DNA from: Trueperaceae bacterium
Lineage (GTDB): Bacteria > Deinococcota > Deinococci > Deinococcales > Trueperaceae
Direction of reading: 5' to 3'
Length of the DNA: 64,000 nt
Assembly (NCBI GenBank): GCA_020431825.1
Contig: JAGQHN010000001.1
Coordinates: forward strand, 34,231 to 98,230
The position numbers were made by a program, and so were the translations under genes. Below the pieces are notes generated by a model. That model searched no databases, was not told the origin of the DNA, and was given only the letters and a program-made list of their open reading frames with translations. Shown one piece after another: positions 51,371 to 58,566 of the stretch; the first letter of the stretch is position 1; every line of letters starts with the position of its first letter.

Positions 51371-52551
51371 GCTACTCGTACGATCAGACCTTTAAGATAC
51401 CAGGTTTCGGGTATGGTCAGATCAATAAGGTGGTCAGAACCTTGCGTCAGGATGTCTATAATCTGCGCATCTCGTCCGGCATCTAAAGCTGCATCAGCAA
51501 CAATTTTTTGAAACAGCTCGAGCTTCATCAGACCAGAACAGGAAAAGGTGAAGAGTAAACCCCCTGGACGAAGCAGGTGAAACGCCAGGCGATTAATATC
51601 CTTGTAGCCCCGACTGGCCCTTGATAACTGACCTTGACTTTCAGCAAATTTGGGCGGGTCTAAAACAATAAGGTCAAATTTTTTGTTTTCTTTCTGATAC
51701 GTGCGTAACTGTTTAAAAACATCAGCTTTCAGGTTGGTACAACGTTCCTGATTAAACTGGTTGAGGGCAACATTTTTATCCATAAGCTCGAGTAAGCCAG
51801 CTACATCTTCAAGATTGGTAACGTGCTTTGCGCCGCCTTTTAAAGCTGCCATACCGAAACCTCCGGTATAGGCAAAACAGTTAAGGACTTCGGCATTTTT
51901 GCTGGCTTCACGTACTTTCTGACGGTTACTCCGCTGGTCAAGATAAAAACCTGTTTTATGCCCTTGCTTTACATCAACATAGAAATTTAGCCCGTTTTCA
52001 TCAATAGGGATGAGCGGCTCGGGTTCTTTGCCCCAGAGTAAGCCCGTAGTAGGCTCGAGCCCTTCCTTTTTGCGCACATTTACATCTGAGCGCTCATAAA
52101 TACACTGAACATTGGGTAGTTGCTTTAGCACACTAATAATGCTCGCCTTCCAGACCTCAACGCCAGCACTTAAAAATTGGCATACCAGGGTATCGGCGTA
52201 GCGGTCTATCGTTAGCCCGGGAAGCTTATCTGCTTCAGAGGCAATCAGGCGGTAGGCGTTGCTACGTTCAGACATACCAAGCGATTCTCTTAAAGCAAAT
52301 GCTTCCAAAATGCGCTTTTGAAACCAGTTTTCGTCAATGCTTTCTTCGCTAAAGCTCCAGATGCGAACTCTGATTTGCGAAGCGGGTGAGTAAGCGCCGC
52401 GCCCCAAAAACTGTCCGTCTGCAGAGTGCACATCGATAGTTGTACCCTTTCCGGATTTGCCCTCGAGCCTTTGCACCGCACCTGAAAAGACCCAGGGATG
52501 CTTGCGTAAAAGCGAGCGCTCTCGCCCAGGTTTTAAAATAACGCTATCCAC
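51367..52551 (-). CDS. Class I SAM-dependent rRNA methyltransferase (RlmI-like) with PUA domain
   Basis: A 394-aa protein. The N-terminal PUA domain (about 1-75) opens with L-K-P-G-R-E-R-S-L-L-R-K-H-P-W-V-F-S-G-A. The EEHEE/central domain is followed by the methyltransferase: H-K-T-G-F-Y-L-D-Q-R-x-N-R near 200, L-N-C-F-A-Y-T-G-G-F near 222 and V-L-D-P-P-K-F-A near 285, then F-S-C-S-G. The catalytic Cys of RlmI (5-methylcytosine) is probably in the S-C-S motif. Monocistronic. Confidence 0.91.
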   Translation of the reverse strand: MDSVILKPGRERSLLRKHPWVFSGAVQRLEGKSGKGTTIDVHSADGQFLGRGAYSPASQIRVRIWSFSEESIDENWFQKRILEAFALRESLGMSERSNAYRLIASEADKLPGLTIDRYADTLVCQFLSAGVEVWKASIISVLKQLPNVQCIYERSDVNVRKKEGLEPTTGLLWGKEPEPLIPIDENGLNFYVDVKQGHKTGFYLDQRSNRQKVREASKNAEVLNCFAYTGGFGMAALKGGAKHVTNLEDVAGLLELMDKNVALNQFNQERCTNLKADVFKQLRTYQKENKKFDLIVLDPPKFAESQGQLSRASRGYKDINRLAFHLLRPGGLLFTFSCSGLMKLELFQKIVADAALDAGRDAQIIDILTQGSDHLIDLTIPETWYLKGLIVRVA

Positions 52552-52624
52552 AGCCGTTTCACTCTAACAATTTTTTAAAGGGAGAGCGGGCAAAAAAAAG
52601 AATTGGCTGTTACGAAAGGGAAGT

Positions 52625-53077
52625 ATGGATGAATTTGTTTTTGTAGAACGGGATATGACCGGGGCGGAATATGCCCAGGAAATAGCAGGCTTTACCCAGC
52701 ATGGGCTCGAGTATGCAAACCTACCTGAAGAGCCGGAGCGCCATGGTTTTGTTGTGCTGGAGGGTGAGATCTTTGTGGGTGCAGCAAGTGGTTTGGCTTA
52801 CCGTTCGGAGGAAGGCTATAGCAAGTGGTTTTATCTGTCAGATTTGTTCATTGAAAAGGCTTACCGGGGTAGAGGTTTAGGCACGGATGTTCTGGCCAGG
52901 CTCGAGCAAAAAGTGGCCTCTTTAGGCATTGCTTATATCTGGACCTGGACGGCCGGGTACGACGGCTACCAATTTTATCTAAAGCAAAACTACGAGATTT
53001 TCGCAGAACTTGAAAACTGGTATCACAGTGGGCATAGTCGCTTTGGGATGCGCAAGGCACTGACAAAAACGGGCTGA
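52625..53077 (+). CDS. GNAT-family N-acetyltransferase
   Basis: A 150-aa single-domain GNAT with the acetyl-CoA loop Y-R-G-R-G-L-G-T-D-V-L near residue 80 and a C-terminal G-Y-D-G-Y-Q-F-Y segment near 118. AAAGGGAAG precedes the ATG. Substrate unknown. A hairpin made of two DnaA-box-like sequences follows. Confidence 0.88.
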   Translation: MDEFVFVERDMTGAEYAQEIAGFTQHGLEYANLPEEPERHGFVVLEGEIFVGAASGLAYRSEEGYSKWFYLSDLFIEKAYRGRGLGTDVLARLEQKVASLGIAYIWTWTAGYDGYQFYLKQNYEIFAELENWYHSGHSRFGMRKALTKTG

Positions 53078-53082
53078 AAACG

Positions 53083-53108
53083 AAGTTATCCACAGCTGTG
53101 GATAACTT
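53083..53108. other. Perfect palindrome of two DnaA-box consensus sites; also a terminator-like hairpin
   Basis: TTATCCACA (53086-53094) and its reverse complement TGTGGATAA (53097-53105) are separated by 2 nt, giving a perfect dyad. As RNA it forms an 11-bp stem with AGCT loop followed by TTTTTC on the plus strand, 5 nt after the GNAT stop, so it may simply be a terminator. The exact match of each arm to the DnaA box is notable. Confidence 0.6.
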
Positions 53109-53121
53109 TTTCGGGATAGTG

Positions 53122-54444
53122 TTAAGGTGCTACCGGTATACGAAGCCCATCAAACCAGCTTGTAAACGAATCCAGCCCTTGCTGATACATGGCGCGCCGC
53201 CTATCAGCTTTGCCCATGCCTTTTTTCTTTTCAACGTTGGGCACAAGTCCCCAGTTGGCATTCATTGGCTGAAAATTATCGCTGTTGGCACTGCTCAGAT
53301 AGCGTACCAGACCGCCAAGCATACTTTCTTCGGGTGGTAGCAGAGGGGCTATGCCCAAGACTTGTCGAGCCGCGTTTGTGCCTGCTAACCAGCCTGTTGC
53401 CGAGGACTCGAGGTAACCCTCGGTTCCGGCCAGTACCCCAGCGACATAGAGTTGAGGGTGCTCCCGTAGATTTAACTCAGGGTTTAAAAGTTTGGGTGCA
53501 TTGAGATAGGTGTTGCGGTGCATAACGCCGTAACGGACAATTTCTGCATTTTCCAGACCGGGCATCAGGCCAATGAGTGTTTTTTGTTCGCCCCATTTAA
53601 GCCCTGTTTGAAAACCAACCAGTGACCACATTTGCCCTCTGACATCTTCTTGTCTTAGCTGAGCGACGGCAAAGAAGCGCTTGCCTGTTTCAGGGTGCTC
53701 GAGCCCAACTGGCTTCATAGGGCCAAAACGTGGGGTGTCGTAACCGCGTCTGGCCATTTCTTCTATGGGCATGCAGCCCTCGAAGAACTCGAGCTTTTCC
53801 CAGTCATGGGGACTATGGGTTCGGGCTTCTGTAAGCGCTTCAAACCACCTGTCATACTGCTCTTTCGTAAAAGGAACGTTTAAATAATCGGCTGCCTGCT
53901 CATAGCGACCTTTGCGGTAAACCACCGACATATCTATGCTATCGGCAGCAATAACAGGGGCAGCAGCGTCGTAAAAGCCTAGGAACTCTGTACCCAGTTT
54001 CTGTTGTAAGGCGTTTGACAGTGCATCTGAGGTAAGTGGCCCAGATGCCAGGACGACGACACCTTCAGGAATCTCTGTGAGTTCTTCCTGATAAACCTCG
54101 ATATTGGGGTGTTCTTTTAAGGTCTGAGTTACAAGTTCACCAAACTGTTCCCGGTCAACAGCAAGCGCTCCCCCTGCGGGGATGCGGGTTTTTTGTGCTG
54201 AGTGCATAATCAGCCCACTGGCTTTTAGCATTTCTGCTTGCAGGAGTCCTTTGGCATTGGTATTTCCCTCGCCCCCCAAACTGTTCGAGCAAACCAGCTC
54301 AGCAAATTTGTCAGTGTGGTGAGCTGGAGTCATCTTTTTGGGGCGCATTTCATAAAGCTTGACTTTTACCCCGAGTTCTGCAGCGGCAAAAGCCGCGTCA
54401 CTTCCTGCCATGCCAGCGCCAATAACAGTAATACTTTTGGTCAC
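53122..54444 (-). CDS. trmFO: tRNA (uracil-5-)-methyltransferase, folate/FADH2-dependent
   Basis: A 440-aa flavoprotein that methylates U54 of tRNA using methylenetetrahydrofolate. It begins with the FAD-binding V-I-G-A-G-M-A-G-S-D-A-A motif, then Y-E-M-R-P, F-A-E-L-V-C-S-N-S-L-G (catalytic cysteine) near 50, and C-M-P-I-E-E-M-A-R-R-G near 220. The start is GTG at 54444, 7 nt after a -10 box (leaderless); the longer TTG reading at 54453 lies 2 nt after that box. TrmFO occurs in Firmicutes, Deinococcota, cyanobacteria and others in place of TrmA. Confidence 0.94.
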   Translation of the reverse strand: MTKSITVIGAGMAGSDAAFAAAELGVKVKLYEMRPKKMTPAHHTDKFAELVCSNSLGGEGNTNAKGLLQAEMLKASGLIMHSAQKTRIPAGGALAVDREQFGELVTQTLKEHPNIEVYQEELTEIPEGVVVLASGPLTSDALSNALQQKLGTEFLGFYDAAAPVIAADSIDMSVVYRKGRYEQAADYLNVPFTKEQYDRWFEALTEARTHSPHDWEKLEFFEGCMPIEEMARRGYDTPRFGPMKPVGLEHPETGKRFFAVAQLRQEDVRGQMWSLVGFQTGLKWGEQKTLIGLMPGLENAEIVRYGVMHRNTYLNAPKLLNPELNLREHPQLYVAGVLAGTEGYLESSATGWLAGTNAARQVLGIAPLLPPEESMLGGLVRYLSSANSDNFQPMNANWGLVPNVEKKKGMGKADRRRAMYQQGLDSFTSWFDGLRIPVAP

Positions 54445-54451
54445 GCTCAAC

Positions 54452-54457
54452 ACTTTA
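54452..54457 (-). promoter_or_regulatory. Leaderless promoter of trmFO
   Basis: TAAAGT on the minus strand ends 7 nt upstream of the GTG at 54444, with no ribosome site between. Confidence 0.5.
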
Positions 54458-54620
54458 GCAGGGTTTAGGGCTGAAAGCAGTAAGACCTATTTTTAAAACA
54501 GCGCGAGGTAGACCGGGTAAAAGGTGACGTGTCAAAAACATCGCATTTTAAGCATTCTCTCAGGAATTTGTAAGAAAACTGTCACAGATGGAAGGCCATA
54601 ATAAGGGTGGTTGAAACATT

Positions 54621-55853
54621 ATGGATAACGTCTTTTTGCTACCTGAACATTATACGGATATCGAATTGCATGCGGGGCAGCATGGAAGATTCGGGCAGAA
54701 TTTAATTTACACGAGTCTGGCAAAAACCAGTTACGGTGAATTGATAGAGGGCTACCTTTCAGAAGGGCAGACCCTTACTGTCATGCCAGCCAATCAATAT
54801 GACAGTATGATTGATGTCTTTTTCTTTATTGATGGTGATATTACAGCCCATGTAGGTGCTACCTCAAGGCTACTGAGACCACAAACACTACTCAGTTCAG
54901 ATAAAATTGATCTACCTTTAAAGCTCGAGGCTCAGTCAAAGGCACGTTATTTACATTTTCAGGCACCCCCCTGGATGAAACCTAACCCCAATGAAGGAAA
55001 AAAAGGCAAAGCTAACAATTTAGGCTTTGAATTTTTGTTTTCCCGGGGCAGTATTGAGCTTATGTTCGGTACACTGGATGAAGGAAGAACCATGCACGCA
55101 ATTCCTGAAGGGGAAGGTGCTGTAGAAGTTTATTACATCATTGATGGACTACTTAGCCTCGAGTCAAGGGCTAACTCGGCCATTCTAAAATCTGGGGATT
55201 ACTTTGTAGCTCGAGACCATATTAGAACGCAAGCATGTTTTGCTAATACAAAAGTAAATTTCCTATATTTTTCAAACTTGGCAAAAAATAATGGGATTGA
55301 AATATTCCATAATGAACTTATTAACCTTGCCTCTGAAGTAGAGCAAAAAGATGGTTATACCGCTGACCATTGTCATAGATTGCAGCGCCTATCTGTAAGG
55401 ACGGCGAAGGCTTTAGGACTTGGTAGTGATGAAATATTTCGCTTAGGCTTGGGTGCATTGCTTCATGATCTAGGTAAGGTAAAGGTACCTTTAGAAATTC
55501 TAAATAAGCCAGGCAAATTAAATAATGAGGAATGGGCAGTGATTAAGGAGCATCCGCTTCAAGGTAGCAAGATGTTAGCAAATACAGAGCTTGAAATTGC
55601 TGCTACCATTGTGGCTCAGCATCACGAGCGTCTGGACGGAAGTGGCTATCCCTTCAAGCTAAAAGGTAATGAGATTCTGACTGAATCTTATATTGTGGCA
55701 GTAGCCGATACCTTTGATGCGATGACCACCGACAGATCTTACCGCAAGGCATTGTCAACTGAAGTTGCCCTGGCTGAAATTAAAGCACTGGCAGATAAAA
55801 AGATACCTAAAGAAATCATAGATGCATTTATAAAAGCGAATGGAGACGAGTAA
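54621..55853 (+). CDS. HD-GYP phosphodiesterase with tandem cupin-like N-terminal sensor
   Basis: A 410-aa soluble protein. The C-terminal HD-GYP domain (about 230-405) shows D-H-C-H-R-L near 250, H-D-L-G-K near 281, H-H-E-R-L-D-G-S-G-Y-P near 333 and the D-x-F-D-A-M-T motif; it should hydrolyse cyclic di-GMP. The first 225 residues contain two cupin-like beta repeats, each with a hydrophobic V-F-F-F-I-D-G-D or V-Y-Y-I-I-D-G-L strand pair (near 75 and 172). This is an unusual sensor for HD-GYP proteins; the ligand is unknown. It could counter the GGDEF enzyme encoded at 28639. Its stop lies inside a hairpin. Confidence 0.88.
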   Translation: MDNVFLLPEHYTDIELHAGQHGRFGQNLIYTSLAKTSYGELIEGYLSEGQTLTVMPANQYDSMIDVFFFIDGDITAHVGATSRLLRPQTLLSSDKIDLPLKLEAQSKARYLHFQAPPWMKPNPNEGKKGKANNLGFEFLFSRGSIELMFGTLDEGRTMHAIPEGEGAVEVYYIIDGLLSLESRANSAILKSGDYFVARDHIRTQACFANTKVNFLYFSNLAKNNGIEIFHNELINLASEVEQKDGYTADHCHRLQRLSVRTAKALGLGSDEIFRLGLGALLHDLGKVKVPLEILNKPGKLNNEEWAVIKEHPLQGSKMLANTELEIAATIVAQHHERLDGSGYPFKLKGNEILTESYIVAVADTFDAMTTDRSYRKALSTEVALAEIKALADKKIPKEIIDAFIKANGDE

Positions 55854-55869
55854 CTTAAGTTCGTCTCCA
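55841..55869. terminator. Hairpin at the end of the HD-GYP gene, possibly bidirectional
   Basis: TGGAGACGA and TCGTCTCCA form a 9-bp stem around the HD-GYP stop codon, followed on the plus strand by TCTTTATGG. In the minus direction it would end transcripts coming from the mini-gene array, where TTCGCTTTT follows. Confidence 0.65.
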
Positions 55870-55872
55870 TCT

Positions 55873-55899
55873 TTATGGATCTTTATTTAGTGTTTTCAT
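55873..55899 (-). CDS. Candidate 8-codon mini-ORF at the end of the array
   Basis: On the minus strand AGGA (55907-55910) lies 7 nt before an ATG opening an 8-codon frame (M-K-T-L-N-K-D-P) ended by TAA. It follows the last repeat of the array and precedes the hairpin at 55841-55869. Its sequence differs from the repeated peptide but shares the M-K start. Confidence 0.35.
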   Translation of the reverse strand: MKTLNKDP

Positions 55900-55913
55900 A
55901 GGTTTTTCCTGAT

Positions 55914-55946
55914 TTAGAGTCCGATTGAAACTGGTCTTTGTTTCAT
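55914..55946 (-). CDS. Mini-gene copy 4 in transcription order: MKQRPVSIGL
   Basis: Ten codons plus TAA, preceded by AAAGGA (55955-55960) with an 8-nt spacer. It is the copy nearest the HD-GYP gene. No known peptide family matched by eye. Confidence reflects the repeated, well-placed ribosome site and the boundary of conservation, not homology. Confidence 0.5.
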   Translation of the reverse strand: MKQRPVSIGL

Positions 55947-56005
55947 TTTGTTTGTCCTTTCGTTTGTTCTTTTGCTTGTTCTGAGGTTTAAAGTTGGCTT
56001 GTAGT

Positions 56006-56038
56006 TTAGAGTCCGATTGAAACTGGTCTTTGTTTCAT
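56006..56038 (-). CDS. Mini-gene copy 3 in transcription order: MKQRPVSIGL
   Basis: Identical ten-codon ORF with TAA stop and AAAGGA eight bases before the ATG. The linker that separates it from the previous downstream copy is 39 nt and unrelated to the other linkers. Confidence 0.5.
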   Translation of the reverse strand: MKQRPVSIGL

Positions 56039-56084
56039 TTTGTTTGTCCTTTCGTTTACTTTGAGGTTTGGGTTTATTTTTGAT

Positions 56085-56117
56085 TTAGAGTCCGATTGAA
56101 ACTGGTCTTTGTTTCAT
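56085..56117 (-). CDS. Mini-gene copy 2 in transcription order: MKQRPVSIGL
   Basis: Same ORF and ribosome site. The only base difference in the array's cores (56121) lies in the spacer between AAAGGA and ATG, so neither the ribosome site nor the peptide is altered. Confidence 0.5.
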   Translation of the reverse strand: MKQRPVSIGL

Positions 56118-56163
56118 TTTATTTGTCCTTTCGTTTACTTTGAGGTTTGGGTTTATTTTTGAT

Positions 56164-56196
56164 TTAGAGTCCGATTGAAACTGGTCTTTGTTTCAT
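56164..56196 (-). CDS. Mini-gene copy 1 in transcription order: MKQRPVSIGL
   Basis: First copy reached by minus-strand transcription. AAAGGA precedes the ATG by 8 nt. A -10-like TATACT lies about 50 nt upstream of the ATG (56247-56252). Confidence 0.5.
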   Translation of the reverse strand: MKQRPVSIGL

Positions 56197-56246
56197 TTTG
56201 TTTGTCCTTTCGTTTGTTTTTGTCTCTTTCGTTCTTTCTTGAAATA

Positions 56247-56252
56247 AGTATA
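56247..56252 (-). promoter_or_regulatory. Candidate -10 box for the mini-gene array
   Basis: TATACT on the minus strand, the same hexamer as in the consensus promoter at 61411. No convincing -35 at 17 nt was found, so it may need an activator, or the array may be read through from uspA. Confidence 0.4.
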
Positions 56253-56369
56253 AAAAGCCTTGGGGGCTAAAAGGTTGCAGTAATTTGGCAAAAAGGTAGC
56301 ATTTTTTTGCAAAAGTAAGCTGAATACAATAACGCATTATTCATAAAATGCAACTTTCTGAGTATAAGT

Positions 56370-56397
56370 AAGGGCTCGAGTCTAGACTCGAGCCCTT
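56370..56397. terminator. Perfect palindromic terminator made from two CTCGAG sites
   Basis: AAGGGCTCGAGT and ACTCGAGCCCTT form a perfect 12-bp stem with a CTAG loop, itself self-complementary. On the plus strand CCCTTTTG follows. On the minus strand it lies 17 nt after the uspA stop but is followed by a weak T run, so some read-through into the mini-gene array is possible. Confidence 0.75.
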
Positions 56398-56413
56398 TTG
56401 CTTTGATTAATCT

Positions 56414-56854
56414 TTAGTCTTGCTCTCTAACAAAGAGGTGAGGTTTGCTCGAGCGGCGCAGTACACTTTCTGCAACTGAGCCCAGCACCATGCGGTTTAG
56501 ACCTCTGCGGCCGTGGGTGCCCATAACAATAAGATCAAAGCTTGCCTCGTTATCCAGTATGGCATCTTCAGGTTTACTGTGCTCTGCCAAGATGGTTTTG
56601 ACCTTGAGCCCTGCTGCCTGGGCTTCTTGCTCAAAATTTGCCAGGGTCTGCTCAGCTGATTTTTTGAGGTCATTGTAAAGTTCTGGTAAATAAGCACCAA
56701 CTTCAGGTAAACCGTAGACATACTGAACCGGGTCTTCAACTGCCGTGAGTAGGGTAAGGCTCGAGCCCAGCGCTTTCGCTAAGCTAAGTGCGTGGTTAAA
56801 GGCCAGAGTACTGCAATCGCTACCGTCAACCGGAACGAGTATATTTGCGTACAT
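56414..56854 (-). CDS. Universal stress protein, UspA family, ATP-binding type
   Basis: A 146-aa single Usp domain: I-L-V-P-V-D-G-S-D near residue 5 and the ATP motif G-T-H-G-R-R-G-x9-G-S near 112-126, so it probably binds ATP. It is monocistronic and ends at a palindromic hairpin; the tandem mini-gene array lies beyond on the same strand. Usp proteins are usually induced by stress or stationary phase. Confidence 0.92.
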   Translation of the reverse strand: MYANILVPVDGSDCSTLAFNHALSLAKALGSSLTLLTAVEDPVQYVYGLPEVGAYLPELYNDLKKSAEQTLANFEQEAQAAGLKVKTILAEHSKPEDAILDNEASFDLIVMGTHGRRGLNRMVLGSVAESVLRRSSKPHLFVREQD

Positions 56855-57003
56855 ACTTGCCTCCTTTGTGCTTAGTCTAGCAAAGTCCAGATGAGCTGCT
56901 ATTTGTTAAGTCTTACAAAGCTGTCAGACATTTGCCGATGTTGCAGGAAGAGTCTTTCTGCTGAACTTGCTATTTCATTTGTACATGTCTTTCCCTGAGG
57001 CGA

Positions 57004-57009
57004 TACAAT
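57004..57009 (+). promoter_or_regulatory. Leaderless promoter of the CorC/HlyC gene
   Basis: TACAAT ends 6 nt before the ATG at 57016; no ribosome site is present. A TTGTAC lies 19 nt upstream of it. Confidence 0.6.
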
Positions 57010-57015
57010 ACCCTA

Positions 57016-58317
57016 ATGATAGAAGCCCTGATTGTATTTATTCTGATTGTGGCAAATGGCGTATTTGCCCTTTCTGAGATGTCACTGGTATCGGCAAAGA
57101 AACTGAGGCTCGAGCAGCTCTCAGCAGCAGGTAATAAGGGGGCGACCAAGGCGCTCGAGCTGATGTCACGCCCTAACCGCTTTTTGTCTACGGTACAAAT
57201 AGGCATTACCCTTATTGGGGTACTGGCGGGTGCTTTTGGGGGCAGTGCACTGTCAAAGCCCTTGGCCGAACTTCTCTCTAAGGTGGCCTGGTTAGCTCCT
57301 TATGCGCAAACGATAAGTTTTATTCTGGTTGTTGTACTTATTACCTATTTCTCGCTGGTGATTGGCGAACTGGTACCCAAGCGCATCGCCCTGAGTAATC
57401 CTGAGCGTTTTGCTGTCGCCACCGCTGGGATGATGACCGTTATTGCGACCGTGACCAGACCGCTTGTCAAATTTTTAAGTGCCTCCATGAATCTGGTTCT
57501 GCGGCTTCTGGGGGTAAATCCTGATCAGGTAGAGTCTATGACTTATGAAGAGGTTATCTTGCTACTCGAGCAGGCTACCGAAGCAGGTCTGGTAGAAGAA
57601 GCCGAACAGGATATTGTCGAGAATGTATTTCTTTTAGGTGATAAACGGGTAACCAGTGTCATGACTTCGCGCCCGGAAATTGTCTGGCTGGATACCGAAA
57701 AGACAACCGAGGAGATCGAGCAGGATATCCGCAATAATCCTCACAACCGTTATGTGGTGGCAGACGGTGATCTTGACCATGTTCGTGGGGTGGTTCTGGT
57801 CAGAGATTTACTGCTCTCAGGCTTCCCTAAAATGCTGGACTGGGAAACGGTTAAGACCCCGCTTTATATTCCTGAAACCATGACTATTTTGAGCCTTCTG
57901 GAAGAATTTCGGCTGAATCAGCAGCACCTTGCCCTGATCATTGATGAATACGGCAAAGTTGAAGGCTTAGTCACGGTGACCGACTTACTCGAGGCTATGG
58001 TTGGTGATTTGCCTGATATAAATGAGGGCAGTAACCCCCTGGCAGTTCAGCGTGATGATGAATCCTGGTTGATTGATGGCTTACTGACCATGGATGATTT
58101 GCAGATATTTCTCGAGCTTGACAGCTTGCCGCCAGGGTCAGGCAAAGATTTCCAAACCGTTGGCGGTTTTGTGCTGGCTGAACTCGAGCATATCCCCCAA
58201 GCGTCTGAAACCTTTAGCTGGGCAAATCTTAAGTTTGAAATTGTCGATATGGACGGTAACCGGGTCGATAAAGTTCTGGTTAGTAAAATTCCCGAAGCGT
58301 CCCAGGAAGCTAGTTAG
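57016..58317 (+). CDS. CNNM/CBS/CorC_HlyC membrane protein (hemolysin family)
   Basis: A 433-aa protein. The N-terminal CNNM domain has about four membrane segments (residues 1-150, with A-L-S-E-M-S-L-V-S-A-K and the G-E-L-V-P-K-R motif near 118). Two CBS domains follow (about 205-320; V-M-T-S-R near 215, G-K-V-E-G-L-V-T-V-T-D near 313), then a CorC_HlyC domain (about 335-425, with L-I-D-G-L). The family is linked to magnesium or cobalt efflux. Monocistronic, with a leaderless promoter. Confidence 0.92.
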   Translation: MIEALIVFILIVANGVFALSEMSLVSAKKLRLEQLSAAGNKGATKALELMSRPNRFLSTVQIGITLIGVLAGAFGGSALSKPLAELLSKVAWLAPYAQTISFILVVVLITYFSLVIGELVPKRIALSNPERFAVATAGMMTVIATVTRPLVKFLSASMNLVLRLLGVNPDQVESMTYEEVILLLEQATEAGLVEEAEQDIVENVFLLGDKRVTSVMTSRPEIVWLDTEKTTEEIEQDIRNNPHNRYVVADGDLDHVRGVVLVRDLLLSGFPKMLDWETVKTPLYIPETMTILSLLEEFRLNQQHLALIIDEYGKVEGLVTVTDLLEAMVGDLPDINEGSNPLAVQRDDESWLIDGLLTMDDLQIFLELDSLPPGSGKDFQTVGGFVLAELEHIPQASETFSWANLKFEIVDMDGNRVDKVLVSKIPEASQEAS

Positions 58318-58566
58318 CGTACCTTTCTTTCATCATTTTGGGTTTGGTGTGTAGATGCACCTAAACCTGGGGCTAAGCTGTGCTATAACTCAGGATGGCT
58401 TAAGCACGTTGGCTTTTGACCAAGCTCATCTATATGAGGGCTAGCATGCTAAGTGAAAATTTGTTTGGCGATTTTTAATCCAGGGATGGTTGAAAAGCAG
58501 TATTGGCTTTTGGGTAGGAACAGCTTTGCTGTCATACCCAGGGCAAGCTGTGTTAGGAAGGTAAGT

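Larger units (their letters stand above)
55913..56215 (-). repeat. Tandem array of four 53-nt repeats, each a ribosome site plus mini-ORF
   Basis: Core repeats are at 55913-55965, 56005-56057, 56084-56136 and 56163-56215, with periods of 92, 79 and 79 nt. Cores are identical except one G-to-A change at 56121. The linker after core 2 and core 3 (26 nt) is shared, while the linker after core 1 is 39 nt and different. Read on the minus strand each core runs from AACGAAAGGA to the TAA stop of a 10-codon ORF. On RNA each core can also form a 6-bp stem (TGAAAC with GTTTCA, 8-nt loop). Confidence 0.9.

Noticed and set aside
55911..56230. CRISPR array, because each repeat contains GATTGAAAC as in many CRISPR repeat ends
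   Set aside because: The sequences that would be spacers are identical between units, the conserved block is 53 nt, and no cas genes are present in the window.
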